From NCBI RefSeq assembly GCF_016902295.1, contig NZ_JACJLQ010000013.1:20268-84267 (forward strand): 64,000 nucleotides of DNA. Direction: 5' to 3'. The translations under genes were made by a program, and so were the position numbers. Position 1 is the first letter of the stretch. Every line of letters begins with the position of its first letter. Source of the stretch: Bacteroides caecigallinarum (GTDB taxonomy: Bacteria > Bacteroidota > Bacteroidia > Bacteroidales > Bacteroidaceae). The notes beneath the pieces are model-generated. The model had not been told where the DNA came from, made no database searches, and worked only from the letters and a program-made list of their open reading frames with translations. Below are positions 8,249 to 17,465 of the stretch, piece after piece.

Positions 8249-8422
8249 CTAATCGGGCGCCCTGATACGGATGTAGATTATCCATGCGGCAAGCAGCACC
8301 TGTATCCCGATGATGACAAGCGCCGCCACCCATCCGAACAGCTTAAGGTACATGACGGTATGCAGCACGCACGAGGACAATCCGAGTACATAAACACATA
8401 ATTGCATCATCACGCTTTTCAT
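8249..8422 (-). CDS. 57-residue membrane protein
   Basis: A short gene between the SSB-like and hydrolase genes on the same strand: MKSVMMQLCVYVLG to IRIRAPD. Two hydrophobic stretches, one at residues 5-24 and one at about 31-52 (FGWVAALVIIGIQVLLAAWI), suggest two membrane helices with a basic C-terminus. Spacing is 10 nt from the upstream gene's stop and about 80 nt to the next start, consistent with the operon. No family recognised; small membrane proteins are often parts of mating-channel loci. Confidence 0.6.
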   Translation of the reverse strand: MKSVMMQLCVYVLGLSSCVLHTVMYLKLFGWVAALVIIGIQVLLAAWIIYIRIRAPD

Positions 8423-8432
8423 ATTTTCATTG

Positions 8433-9944
8433 CTATCTTTTCAGTCCTTCTGTCTGTCCCTGCAGTTGTTCCATTCCCATCTCGAAGTTGCGGGAAGCCG
8501 TCTCGGAGAGGATGACCGTGTTGAGCAGTCCGCTCACGCGCATACGCCTGGTCTCTTCGGAGAGAGAACGGTTGTTCAGCGTGGCCGACAGGCGGCTGAG
8601 TTCGGCAGAGGAAAGCTCCCTCGACATCTGCATGTTTCCGTTGTCGGCATGAAGCACGGCCTTGCCGTTTTCGTTGATGGTCAGGGTGCAGCTTTTCATA
8701 CCCGGCAACAGGGATTTGAGGTCGATTCTCCCGCTGTCCATCGCAGCGGACACTTCCGCTTTCTGCCTTTCTTCCTCCTTGTTGTCAATCTGCACGGCCA
8801 GCAGCATCAGGGAGGTGAAGGCGGTCATGGCCATCTCCACGACAGGATCGCTGCATCCGGACAGGCCCACGCCGCTGTCCTCCGAGGAGAGCAGCTTTTT
8901 CATCCATCCTTCGGTGGTGAGCGGTTTTCCGTCCCTGGTGCTTTCCGTACTCCTGTATCTGGCGAGCAAGTCGTTGCCGTTGTGCAGCACCTGCTGCCGG
9001 ATGCTGCCTTTCTGGGCGATCTCTGCGAGGTACGCCGCCGGGTCGATGTCCCGCTGCGTGCCGTCCGCATAGATGTTTTTTACCCCGAAATGCAGATGTT
9101 CGCCGCCCGTCTTTCCGAGCTGCTGCCCGGACTTGACAGTATCCCCGGCCTTGACGGAGACTTCGCCGAGGTGCATATAGGTACACTGCACCTTGCTGCC
9201 GTCTTTCCGGCTGTATTCCACGGTCACGGACTGCCCGCTACCGCTTCCTTTCACGGAGACGACCTTGCCTCCGTTTTCCGTGGCGAGGACAGCATCCCCG
9301 TCACACCGGATATCCATGCCTTTGTGGACTTTCTCGCCACCGTTGGCCATGCGGCCGTCCACACCGAACGGGGTGGTGACAAAAAGGAAATCCTTCCTTT
9401 CGACCGGAAAGGAATAGGCCGTGCTTTCAGATTCTCCCAAAGGGTTTTCCTCCACGCCGAAATGCCGTCCCTGTGCCGCCATCTCCTGCATGACCTGACG
9501 GTCATATCTGTCAAGGCCGTTCTGCTCGATGATTTTCTGCAGGTTGGCGGCATAGCCGCTTCCCGTGGCATATCCGGCCCGGGCGATGCCTTCCGTCCAC
9601 CCCTTGTAGTCGTCTGGCGACAGATTGAAGCAGGTGGCATAGCGGCTGTTTTCTTTCAGGAAACGGGAGTGGTGCTCGTAGGAGTCGCCCACGGAGTCAT
9701 AGCTGCAGAACTTCTCGTCCGGTCTGTCATCCGAATACAGGGCGTACCGTCCGCCTTCGTCAATCCATGACGGCGTGGCCTTGATGCCGAAATGGTTGTT
9801 CTCGTTCTGTGCCAGTTGGCTCTGGCCGTTGCTGCTTTCCAGTATGCCTTGTGCCAGCGTCACGGAGGCGGGAATCCCGTACCGCCGCATCTGTTCCATC
9901 GCATATCCGGCATATTTCTCTGCGTATTCTTGATTTTTGCTCAT
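8433..9944 (-). CDS. bifunctional cell-wall hydrolase: glucosaminidase plus M23 peptidase
   Basis: A 503-residue protein. Residues 1-150 form a GH73-type N-acetylglucosaminidase domain (VTLAQGILESSNGQS with the catalytic Glu, then NNHFGIK). Residues about 185-300 form an M23/LytM-like domain with HKGMDI and EHLHFGV as the zinc ligands and YMHLGEV between. A 200-residue helical C-terminal region follows. There is no signal peptide, so export probably uses the type IV secretion channel or the protein acts in lysed or recipient cells. Such hydrolases open the peptidoglycan for mating-channel assembly. The last residues are EGLKR, part of the shared tail pattern of this operon. Confidence 0.85.
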   Translation of the reverse strand: MSKNQEYAEKYAGYAMEQMRRYGIPASVTLAQGILESSNGQSQLAQNENNHFGIKATPSWIDEGGRYALYSDDRPDEKFCSYDSVGDSYEHHSRFLKENSRYATCFNLSPDDYKGWTEGIARAGYATGSGYAANLQKIIEQNGLDRYDRQVMQEMAAQGRHFGVEENPLGESESTAYSFPVERKDFLFVTTPFGVDGRMANGGEKVHKGMDIRCDGDAVLATENGGKVVSVKGSGSGQSVTVEYSRKDGSKVQCTYMHLGEVSVKAGDTVKSGQQLGKTGGEHLHFGVKNIYADGTQRDIDPAAYLAEIAQKGSIRQQVLHNGNDLLARYRSTESTRDGKPLTTEGWMKKLLSSEDSGVGLSGCSDPVVEMAMTAFTSLMLLAVQIDNKEEERQKAEVSAAMDSGRIDLKSLLPGMKSCTLTINENGKAVLHADNGNMQMSRELSSAELSRLSATLNNRSLSEETRRMRVSGLLNTVILSETASRNFEMGMEQLQGQTEGLKR

Positions 9945-9957
9945 TTCTTATAAATCT

Positions 9958-11913
9958 TCATCGTTTCATTCCTGTTTTCTGTTCTTCCTGTTCACTCTGT
10001 TCCGGCTTCCTTTCGGCTGATGCCGCTGTTTCCACGGAATTGTCCCGTGCCTGTCCTTTGCGCAGCACATCGGCAAAGAGAGCGGCCGCCAGGTTCAGCT
10101 TGTAATCGTCCCTGTCCTCGGCAAGCCACATCCGCTGCCATTGCTGTTGCGTGACGCTTCTCGGTTCCGGCCTTCGCCCGTCGATGGTCGCCGCGCACAG
10201 GATGCCGTCCTGCTTCGTCTTGAACACACTGACGCGCTGGATCCGGCTCATGTCTATATCCTTCTCCCCGCAACTGAACAGGTCAACCTTCAGGTCGGGT
10301 TTTGTTTCCGCAAGGGCGTAATACTTGTGTGCCAGTTCCATGCGCACTTTGTCAATGTTGTTCATCGCCTGTTTGAGGGTGGAGAAAAAACGGTTCACGT
10401 CCTCCTTGTCCGGATAGACGCTGTAACCGTTCTCGTTCTCCGGCTTGATGTAGAGTGCCCAGCGGTTCTTGTCGTCCTGTATCATCTGCACCCGGTCGAA
10501 ACTTACCTCGCAGGCCTGCTTCACCGCAGGAGCTACATCCAACGTGGACAGTTCCTGTATCTCCCAGTTTTTCAGCCGGGCCAGAGATACCTCCTTGCCG
10601 GAGAAATAGCTGTCGTCGGGCCTGAATCCCAATGCCCCGTCCGGATTGAAAAACCGTATCTGCTCGAAGCCCTCTTTACGCAAGGCTCTTTCGATGCGGC
10701 TCTTGTTCATTCCCGGCACCTCGTTGTCCACTTCCGTCGAAGCACCGGCCGGCAGAACCACATCCGCCGTTTTCGCGGCGTTGTCCCTGACCACAATGAT
10801 GGTTTTCTTGTCCTTGTCCGGATGTCGGGCTATTTCGTCCGCTATGGCATGGTGTTTCGGAAGTTCCGCCCTCATGTCTGATGTCTGTCTCCGGTTGCGG
10901 ATGGTGGCGTATTCAATCTTCTCGCCGCGTTCCGCCTTGCGTATCACTTCAAGGGCGTTATTCACGTCGCTTTCGATGGCGGCCATCATGAGCGGATTCT
11001 CCTGAAGTTCCCTGTTCCAGTATTCCACCGTCTTCAGACTCTCTTCCGACAGTCTTGCCGGCAGGCCGAGTTCCAGCATCTTGATGCCGGAAGCCACTTC
11101 CACAATCAGCCGTTCCTGTTTCAATGCGTCCTCCGAGGGTGCCATGCCGTTTTTCATCACCATGCCTTCACGTGCCAGACGCTGCTGGTGACCGGTGGCG
11201 CTGACAATCTGCCGAAGGGTTTCCTGTATATAATCGTGATAGTGGTCGAAATTCCGCTGCCGGGGCATATAGACGGCATCCTTGTCCGTTTCGTAATGGG
11301 GCATTCCGCTGCCGTCGTAACGGACGGGGACAAGGCTGTCTTTCATCTTCAGCAGAAAATCATTGAAGCGGATATGCAGCTTCCGGTTGTCCGCTTCCGT
11401 ATAGCCCCTTTCCGCCACACCGCCGTATTGCCTCAGTGCGGCTTCATAGGATGGTCTGTCCACATCCTGCAGGGTGGTCTGGTCTATGTTGAAGAGGGTG
11501 CGCACTTCCCGGTTATGCACGCCTTTGTAATGTTTCCTGTCCTGTTCGTCCAGTCCGAGATAGGCTGTGCGGCTGATGATCTCTTCCGGATTGTTCCGGT
11601 TGACATATCTGTTCCAGTTGTAGAAAAGGAAAGGCACGCCCCGCTCATGCTCCCGGACGGACATACCCATCGCTTTGGCTTCATTATAGTGAATGAAAAG
11701 ATTTGACCCGCAGCCGTTCTTGTCCGAGTGCAAAGCCATGAAAAGGGCATTGAACGGACTGACGGACACGCCGCGCGGATGGAACTTGGGATAGCCTTTG
11801 CCGGATGCGTTCAGCCAATACCCGTTTGCGTTCGAGGCTCCGTTCAAGGCTTCGGAAAGCAAGTCTATCTGCTTCCTCTCTGCATTTTTCTCTATGGGTG
11901 ATTTTTCTTTCAT
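9958..11913 (-). CDS. large ArdC-like protein lacking the zincin motif
   Basis: A 651-residue protein. Residues about 10-170 resemble the ArdC N-terminal ssDNA-binding domain (FNALFMALHSDKNG, GVPFLFYNWNRYVNR, REVRTLFNIDQTTLQ). The expected HExxH of the zincin domain is replaced by a segment without it (IQETLRQIVSATGHQQRL), so peptidase activity is unlikely. The C-terminal half (residues about 380-630) is an unnamed region. The protein ends EEQKTGMKR. It is 13 nt downstream of the hydrolase start and in the same operon. A role in protecting or escorting single-stranded DNA during transfer is inferred from the N-terminal domain. Confidence 0.75.
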   Translation of the reverse strand: MKEKSPIEKNAERKQIDLLSEALNGASNANGYWLNASGKGYPKFHPRGVSVSPFNALFMALHSDKNGCGSNLFIHYNEAKAMGMSVREHERGVPFLFYNWNRYVNRNNPEEIISRTAYLGLDEQDRKHYKGVHNREVRTLFNIDQTTLQDVDRPSYEAALRQYGGVAERGYTEADNRKLHIRFNDFLLKMKDSLVPVRYDGSGMPHYETDKDAVYMPRQRNFDHYHDYIQETLRQIVSATGHQQRLAREGMVMKNGMAPSEDALKQERLIVEVASGIKMLELGLPARLSEESLKTVEYWNRELQENPLMMAAIESDVNNALEVIRKAERGEKIEYATIRNRRQTSDMRAELPKHHAIADEIARHPDKDKKTIIVVRDNAAKTADVVLPAGASTEVDNEVPGMNKSRIERALRKEGFEQIRFFNPDGALGFRPDDSYFSGKEVSLARLKNWEIQELSTLDVAPAVKQACEVSFDRVQMIQDDKNRWALYIKPENENGYSVYPDKEDVNRFFSTLKQAMNNIDKVRMELAHKYYALAETKPDLKVDLFSCGEKDIDMSRIQRVSVFKTKQDGILCAATIDGRRPEPRSVTQQQWQRMWLAEDRDDYKLNLAAALFADVLRKGQARDNSVETAASAERKPEQSEQEEQKTGMKR

Positions 11914-11939
11914 ACTCCGTATGCTGTTTTAATGGTCGG

Positions 11940-13736
11940 TTATTGGATGCCCCGCGTCCGAACGATGGTTTCAGGACGGTTGTTGTCGTAATTCTGGGAA
12001 GCCATCTGATTCATCCGGTCACTTTGGGCAAGCACGGCGTTGGCCAGCGTGTTCAGCGGCAGGGCACCTTTCCTGTAGGCATCGGCCACCACCGGACTGA
12101 GCTGGACGGTGCACGGCACATGGTCTATCGTGGCCACCAGCGTACAGCCTTGCAGCACCGGATTGACGATGCGGGGATTGAGCGGCTCGTCAGGATAACG
12201 CTTGTATTCGGTTTCCCTGTTTCCGGCGGTCAGCCCTTCCGACTGCTTGCGTTCCAATGCCTCATGTCCGGCTTTGTTCAGCAGGTTTGCCCCGCCCAGG
12301 CCGATAAGGAGCATCTTCAACAGCGGATTACGGACAAACAGGCCCGCCACGATGCTTGCCATCGGCAGCAGGTTGTCTTTCAGTCGCAAGGATTGTGTCT
12401 TTCCCGTGAATGCTCCCAACAGGATGTCCGGAAGCATGGCCATGATGTAACCGAGGTTGCCGGTGATTTCACCCAGCCCGTCCAGTCCCACTGACCGTAA
12501 CAGCCCGTTCCAGCCGTTTTCGTTGCTTTGGATGGCTGATGCAGATGGATTCTCCTGCCCGACAGTCGCAGTTTCTTCGTCGCCGTGAATTTGGGTTTGT
12601 GATTCTGTCCTGTTTTCTTCCCTCTGCTCCTCTTGCACTACAGCCTGCCCGTTCTTGTCCTCCGCTTTCTGCCTTTCCAGATCCCGCAGGTAGGCTTCTT
12701 CCTGGCCGGGAGCTACAATCAACGGAACATCCTTGTATTTTTCCTTCCGGTCATGTTCTGTTGCCCCGAAATCGGGCCACCACTGTGTGTTTCCCACTTG
12801 CATCCATTTCGTGAAGTCAAATTCGCATACAGGTATTTTCTTGCGCAGCACATTGTTTGCAGCGGCAAGGGTGACGTTTTCTTGGGGAGAAATGGCTGCG
12901 GCTTCCTTCCGGAACGTGGTGAAAACATTGCCGTCAATGCCGAACACGCCCTTGCTGATGCACGTTTCCACCGTAGGGCCTTCCGGCTTGTCCTTATCGA
13001 GATGTCCGGCAACGGCGGAAACGGCGGCATCCGCTCCAATGAACTTGGCGAATGTCGTCCACGACCCAGCGCCGCCCAGCATGAGAGTGTCCACAGAAAC
13101 CCCCAATGCCCAGGCTGCACCTTTCTCTACCTTGCCCGGACGGTAGGCTGCCTCTCCTCGGGCTTCTATCTCTTCGGCAAGCGGCGATCGACCCAACACC
13201 TGCGGCAGTCCCAGCAGGCTCGACTCCGCCGCCTTGCGGATGATGTATTCTGCGGACGATTTGGGCATCCGTTCCTTGACCAGCCTGTCTACCATCAGCT
13301 GCTCCACGCGGTAGTCCACATAGGCATAGGCAAGGTCACAGCCCAGTTCCTTCGACAGTTCGTCGTACCGCTCCCTGCCGATTTCCTGCACGACGGCATG
13401 ACGCCATTGTCCGGCGATACAGGCAAGGTCATGCTGCATCTCGTCGGACGAGACGATTTTCTCCCGGCACATCGCGATGTAGTCCTCGGTGGTTTTCGAG
13501 TTCCATTCTCCCGTGACCTTGAGGGTCTGGTAAGGGTCGCCGAGCGGCTGACCCGCCGTCGCCATCATGCTGAGTATGCCGCCGATGGAGGTGGAGTATT
13601 CCTTCATCTCCTCGCCCTGTTTCTCGTTCAGGTACGCCTGCGTCTGTTTCATGACGGGAACTATGTGGCAGACGAAATAGTTGTCCATAAGGGATTCCGT
13701 CTCCGCAAACTGTCTGCTATGTTTTATTCCTTCCAT
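11940..13736 (-). CDS. conjugative-element protein with C-terminal membrane segments
   Basis: A 598-residue protein of a type seen in Bacteroidales conjugative elements but without a named domain that I recognise. The N-terminal 330 residues are largely helical and contain a Gly-rich hydrophobic patch (VDTLMLGGAGSWTTF). A charged Glu/Gln linker (about 365-400) leads to two hydrophobic segments at about residues 440-490 (LGYIMAMLPDILLGAF and SIVAGLFVRNPLLKMLLIGLGG). The last 100 residues are soluble. The operon position between an ArdC-like gene and an M23 gene suggests a role in mating-pair or channel formation. Confidence 0.6.
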   Translation of the reverse strand: MEGIKHSRQFAETESLMDNYFVCHIVPVMKQTQAYLNEKQGEEMKEYSTSIGGILSMMATAGQPLGDPYQTLKVTGEWNSKTTEDYIAMCREKIVSSDEMQHDLACIAGQWRHAVVQEIGRERYDELSKELGCDLAYAYVDYRVEQLMVDRLVKERMPKSSAEYIIRKAAESSLLGLPQVLGRSPLAEEIEARGEAAYRPGKVEKGAAWALGVSVDTLMLGGAGSWTTFAKFIGADAAVSAVAGHLDKDKPEGPTVETCISKGVFGIDGNVFTTFRKEAAAISPQENVTLAAANNVLRKKIPVCEFDFTKWMQVGNTQWWPDFGATEHDRKEKYKDVPLIVAPGQEEAYLRDLERQKAEDKNGQAVVQEEQREENRTESQTQIHGDEETATVGQENPSASAIQSNENGWNGLLRSVGLDGLGEITGNLGYIMAMLPDILLGAFTGKTQSLRLKDNLLPMASIVAGLFVRNPLLKMLLIGLGGANLLNKAGHEALERKQSEGLTAGNRETEYKRYPDEPLNPRIVNPVLQGCTLVATIDHVPCTVQLSPVVADAYRKGALPLNTLANAVLAQSDRMNQMASQNYDNNRPETIVRTRGIQ

Positions 13737-13748
13737 TATGTTGTCATA

Positions 13749-14884
13749 TCATATCAAGTTCACCTGTTTCAGTAACTGTTCCTTTGTCTGTTCGATGGCG
13801 TTGCGGTACACCTCCATCTGCTTGGGGAAGAACGCTTCGAGCCATGCGTCCTTTCTGATGCGGTCGTGGATGAAGTCCACGGCCTGTGTCCGCTCGATTT
13901 CCACCGATGCCTCGCCTTCCTCCCGGTTGTTGAACCAGGCTTTGGTCCACCACCGGATGCCGGCACGGTCGGGATAGACGGTGACCGCCCTCGGTATGTC
14001 GAAACTCTGGATGTCGATGTCCAGTTCCGCCAGCGGGTCGATGATGCCGCTGGAGGCTACTGCTTCGGCACGAAGTTTTTTTTTAAGTTCCCGCCGCCCA
14101 TTGTCGAAAGGTACACCTCATGCCGCAGGGCGAGGTAGTTCAGGAAGTCCGCTATCAGCAGGTTCTGTACCTTGCACACCAGAGGCAACGCTTTCTGTCC
14201 CAGACCGAGCGGGTTTGCCATGCTCGGCATCCGCTCATAAAAATATGCTTTCATCGCACCGGTCGTGAAGATGTTGCGAAGCGATTGCTCCGTATGTTCC
14301 GGCACCGTGTATCTTCCCAGCCGAAGGTCATCCATGTAGAGCGGCAGGAAACGGAACATCAGCCGTTCTATTTCCTCCCTGTCCCGTTCATAGTCGGTTT
14401 CCGGTGCGCCATCGTAGAAGCCGTCAGCACTGTCGCCGCCCGCTTCCTGCATGGCCTTGATGTTGCCGTACAGCATGGCGAGGAACTCCAGCGGATCCAT
14501 TTCCTCGCCTTTGAACTTGACCCCGACATGCAACAGGTCGCCGCTCATCGCTACCGTCTGCCCGGCTTTCACTTGCCTGCCGAATTGGGCGAACACATTG
14601 GACAGGTGTCCGTATGTCACTTCATATTGTCCGTAGCGGATGGTCTGGCAGATGCCGTGTGTGGGGTCGTTGCCTACACCCGACACGACACCGCTGGCCA
14701 CGGCGGACAGCAGGTAACGCCGCACGTCGAAGTCGATGCCGTGGTGGAAAAACTTCTCGCCGCTCTCCGGATGGTTCTGCTCGCCGTAGCCGAGCGACAG
14801 GCTCACATCCCTGCCGTCAGGTTCTGCGAACGGCATGCAGTAGCCGCTGTCGGAGTGCAGTATCATTTCTTCGGTATATTTCAT
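13749..14884 (-). CDS. M23 metallopeptidase gene continued by a -1 frameshift
   Basis: From the ATG at 14884 the zero frame gives 275 residues with an M23/LytM-like domain: HGIDFD (first zinc ligands) at about residues 48-53, then YGHLSNVF and LLHVGVKF. That frame stops at 14057, shortly after nine A residues (14077-14085 on the minus strand). Reading -1 from this point stays open to 13749 for about 105 more residues (AVASSGIIDPLAELD, IRWWTKAWFNNREEG, DFIHDRIRKDAWLEAF), with normal composition and no start codon of its own until deep inside. The run contains the slippery heptamer A AAA AAC in phase. Either programmed frameshifting or slippage makes a 378-residue product, or a single-base indel has broken the gene. 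Confidence 0.7.
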
Positions 14885-14904
14885 TTTCTTATTTGTTTGA
14901 TGTC

Positions 14905-15573
14905 CTATCTTCTCATGCCTCCGCCTTGCGCCTGTCCCTCTTCTGTGGAAAGGCCCTGTGCGGAATTTCTCTGTGCGCTCTCCGGAACTTCCGTGCGGAC
15001 AAGCCCGGCATTGTTGCCGATGAGCATCATGCTCAGAAACAGCCCGGCTATCTTGCCGAGCCAGCCGGTGCGCCCGAAGACCAGGAATGCGGCGGCGATA
15101 AGTCCCGCTATGCTCAGCCCGGACACGTTACCGCGTCCGAGGTTGCTGAAAAAACCGCCGATCATGTTCCCAAGTCCGCCTCCGGTGGCCTGGCCTATGA
15201 AGTTCGACACTCCATTCAGGCTGGAGCTGATGCTTGCCGCCGCACCGCCCACCGCCTCGGCTGCTTCTCCGGCCTTTCCTTTCAGTTCTTGTATATCCTC
15301 CGTCGTACCGGCAAGGGCATTCGTGGCCGATTCGCCGATGACGGTATCGCCCACAATCCTCGCCACGCTTTTGTCCGTGGTCAGCTTTTCCCACGCCACA
15401 TAACCGGCCGCACTGCCTATGGCGGCGGTCTTCATCGCCTGACCCGCTCCGCGCAGGGTCTGCGAGGGATGCAACACGGCTTGTCCCGCACTCCTCCCTG
15501 TGGCTGCGGCGGCCTTGCCCATGTTCTTGGCGGCCTTGCCGCCTGCTTTCAATAATGCGTCCCAGAATCCCAT
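14905..15573 (-). CDS. Gly/Ala-rich membrane protein of the conjugation operon
   Basis: A 222-residue protein with an amphipathic Ala/Gly/Lys-rich N-terminus (residues 1-60), a long small-residue region (SISSSLNGVSNFIGQATGGG) and two hydrophobic segments at about residues 155-195 (LSIAGLIAAAFLVFG and LGKIAGLFLSMMLIG). It ends QAQGGGMRR, the same last six residues as the ArdC-like protein at the end of this operon (GGGMRR). The low-complexity helical character recalls tape-measure or pore-forming parts of secretion channels, but no family is recognised. Confidence 0.6.
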   Translation of the reverse strand: MGFWDALLKAGGKAAKNMGKAAAATGRSAGQAVLHPSQTLRGAGQAMKTAAIGSAAGYVAWEKLTTDKSVARIVGDTVIGESATNALAGTTEDIQELKGKAGEAAEAVGGAAASISSSLNGVSNFIGQATGGGLGNMIGGFFSNLGRGNVSGLSIAGLIAAAFLVFGRTGWLGKIAGLFLSMMLIGNNAGLVRTEVPESAQRNSAQGLSTEEGQAQGGGMRR

Positions 15574-15588
15574 ATCTGTTCTATATAT

Positions 15589-16278
15589 TTAAGGTCTTAC
15601 TTTCCTTCCGTTCTGCTTCCATCTGCGTCGGGCGGCTTCCACGATGTCGCGCTTGTCCGCAACGGGAAGCGAACCGCCGTCAATCTCTATCCAGATGTCG
15701 CCCATCGTGGTGTATTTCACCGCTATGGTCAGGCGTTGCAGTTTCTTGTTCATCAATTTGAGTTTCGGACGGATGCCGAACACAACTTCCATCCGTTCTT
15801 TCTCCGTCATCTTGTTGTCCGACAGGCAGGCGGTACGGATGTCGTTCACGATTTCCACGCTGCCGAGTATCAGTTCCCGGTATATTTTGTTCCGGCGTGA
15901 CGAGAGGGCGACGGCAAGGGCGTTGGACGGATGTCTCGCAAGCTGCTGCGAGAAGTCGCCTAAATTGTCCGTCAGCCGGCTTATCTCATGGTAGAAGCCG
16001 TAGGTCTGGGCAGCATAGCAGACAATCGAGCGGAACGAGTCCAGATAATTGTTGAACTCCCGCTGCAGGTCGGTGGTACCCTCTATCTCCTCCTTTGTCC
16101 AAATGTGACCGGTAGTCTGCAATAGCATCACCTTTTCCTGGCTTTTCAGTTCTTTCTGCGCCTTGTCGGTATAGAGCAGGATCATGCCTGCCAGTACCGG
16201 GTCGTTCTGTGCCCGGACTTTCGGAGAAGCGGCACACAGCAGTAGAATACAGGTCAATGTCATCGTCAGCTTCTTCAT
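15589..16278 (-). CDS. secreted conjugation-type protein, paralogue of the next gene upstream
   Basis: A 229-residue protein with a signal peptide (MKKLTMTLTCILLLCAASPKVRAQ, cleavage near residue 23-24) and a helical mature part. Near its C-terminus the pattern KLQRLTIAVKYTTMGDIW ... ARRRWKQ aligns by eye with KLHLLYLSIRYYTLNDVW ... MTRWRRA in the protein encoded at 16292-16987, so the two appear to be diverged paralogues. Their position in a conjugation-type operon and periplasmic address suggest VirB5-like pilus or channel roles, which is inference. Start and stop spacing (13 nt) fits co-transcription. Confidence 0.6.
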   Translation of the reverse strand: MKKLTMTLTCILLLCAASPKVRAQNDPVLAGMILLYTDKAQKELKSQEKVMLLQTTGHIWTKEEIEGTTDLQREFNNYLDSFRSIVCYAAQTYGFYHEISRLTDNLGDFSQQLARHPSNALAVALSSRRNKIYRELILGSVEIVNDIRTACLSDNKMTEKERMEVVFGIRPKLKLMNKKLQRLTIAVKYTTMGDIWIEIDGGSLPVADKRDIVEAARRRWKQNGRKVRP

Positions 16279-16291
16279 CTTTTCATCCTTT

Positions 16292-16987
16292 TTAATGTGC
16301 GAGTGCGGCTGCCCTGCGCCATCGGGTCATGGCCAGCCGTGCCACCTCTCCATTATCACGGTCCAACATCCCGGCTGTCACATTGTTCCATACGTCGTTC
16401 AGCGTATAGTACCGTATGCTCAGGTAGAGCAGGTGCAGTTTCCGGCTGAAAGCCGACAGTTTGTCGTTCAACGCCCACAAGGTCTTGCTGCGTTCTGCGC
16501 CTGTCAGCATGTTTTCCGTGCCTCCTTTCGCCACGGCATCGTTCAGCAGCGTGAACACGGAGACCAGTTCCGTGGCCGTCTCGATATAGAGGTTGTTCAT
16601 GCTTATGCTGGCGATGATGCCCTGCGGGTTGTTTTTGATGGCCTTGCCCAGTTTGCCGAGGGTGAGGAATATCCTCACGCCGTCGTTGTACAGGTGCGTG
16701 CAGGCTTTCAGTGACGAAGCGAAGCCGCTGGCCGTCTTAAGGTAGTTGTTGTATTCTTTCTCCCATTGATGTATCCGGTTGAACTCCGCAGCAATGCTGT
16801 TCTGCAGTACCGCCGTCTGGGTTTGTCCCTTTATCTGTTTGTCAATCTGGCCGTTTATCAGCTCGTTCCCTTCGGCAAGAGCCACCCATTCCAACGGGTT
16901 GGAGGCCGCTATCTGCGCCTGCGCAAGCTGCGGCAGCAGGAATGCGAGCACGGCGGCAAGGATGATGCTAATGGTTCGTGATTTCAT
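16292..16987 (-). CDS. secreted conjugation-type protein
   Basis: A 231-residue protein with a clear signal peptide (ISIILAAVLAFLLPQLAQAQ, cleavage after about residue 25) and a helical, Gln- and Asn-rich mature domain. A coiled-coil-like segment (NGQIDKQIKGQTQTAV) follows the signal. The C-terminal motif KLHLLYLSIRYYTLNDVW is shared with the protein at 15589-16278. Its start lies inside the end of the PH-domain gene (20-nt overlap). A VirB5/TrbJ-like role, a secreted part of the mating apparatus, is plausible but not proved by sequence. Confidence 0.6.
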   Translation of the reverse strand: MKSRTISIILAAVLAFLLPQLAQAQIAASNPLEWVALAEGNELINGQIDKQIKGQTQTAVLQNSIAAEFNRIHQWEKEYNNYLKTASGFASSLKACTHLYNDGVRIFLTLGKLGKAIKNNPQGIIASISMNNLYIETATELVSVFTLLNDAVAKGGTENMLTGAERSKTLWALNDKLSAFSRKLHLLYLSIRYYTLNDVWNNVTAGMLDRDNGEVARLAMTRWRRAAALAH

Positions 16988-17465
16988 ATATTCCCTTTTT
17001 TCGTTTGTTGTATTCCACCCGTCCCCGGATGAGCGGAACGATGTCGTCCTTCCGTCTCATGCCTGTAAGGTCGAGCCGGGGCGTGTTCCGGTCCGTAGAG
17101 AAAATGCGCACCGTCTTCAGTCCGCAGAGCTGCTGCATCAGGCTCTGATGTTCCTGGAAGTCCACGATACGGTACAATTCCATATAGTCCACCTTTCGGA
17201 CGAACACACCCTGTTCACAGACAAGCTGCTCGATGCCGATGTGGTAGTGTATCCTGCACAGGTAGATGAAGCGGTACAGCAGGACAAGCGACAGGAAAAA
17301 GAAGACAGCAACCCCGGCAACCGGGTATGGCACGCCTTCCATGCCGCCGTAGATGCCACCGGCACAGCACACGGCAAGGGACGGCAGCTCGTCGATGACG
17401 AACTGCATCTTGTGTGGTCTCAATACGAGACTTTCCGGCTGTGATATGGATGGTGTCGTTCTCAT
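16968..17465 (-). CDS. bacterial PH-domain membrane protein
   Basis: A 165-residue protein with two hydrophobic stretches (residues about 28-65: LAVCCAGGIYGGMEG and GVAVFFFLSLVLLYRFIYL) followed by a YdbS/DUF304-type bacterial PH domain: YHIGIEQLVCEQGVFVRKVDYMEL, RIVDFQEHQSLMQQL and TVRIFSTD. The domain sits on the cytoplasmic side and probably binds protein or lipid. Such proteins are common in Bacteroidales conjugative elements. The gene overlaps the Toprim gene by 4 nt (ATGA) and the next gene by 20 nt. Confidence 0.7.
   Translation of the reverse strand: MRTTPSISQPESLVLRPHKMQFVIDELPSLAVCCAGGIYGGMEGVPYPVAGVAVFFFLSLVLLYRFIYLCRIHYHIGIEQLVCEQGVFVRKVDYMELYRIVDFQEHQSLMQQLCGLKTVRIFSTDRNTPRLDLTGMRRKDDIVPLIRGRVEYNKRKKGIYEITNH

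Noticed and set aside
8430..9770. A 446-residue plus-strand reading
   Set aside because: It lies antisense to the hydrolase gene, has no domain and reflects the high GC codon use of the true gene.
14120..15555. Long plus-strand readings of 427 and 313 residues
   Set aside because: Antisense to the M23 and Gly/Ala-rich genes; composition is typical of shadow frames.
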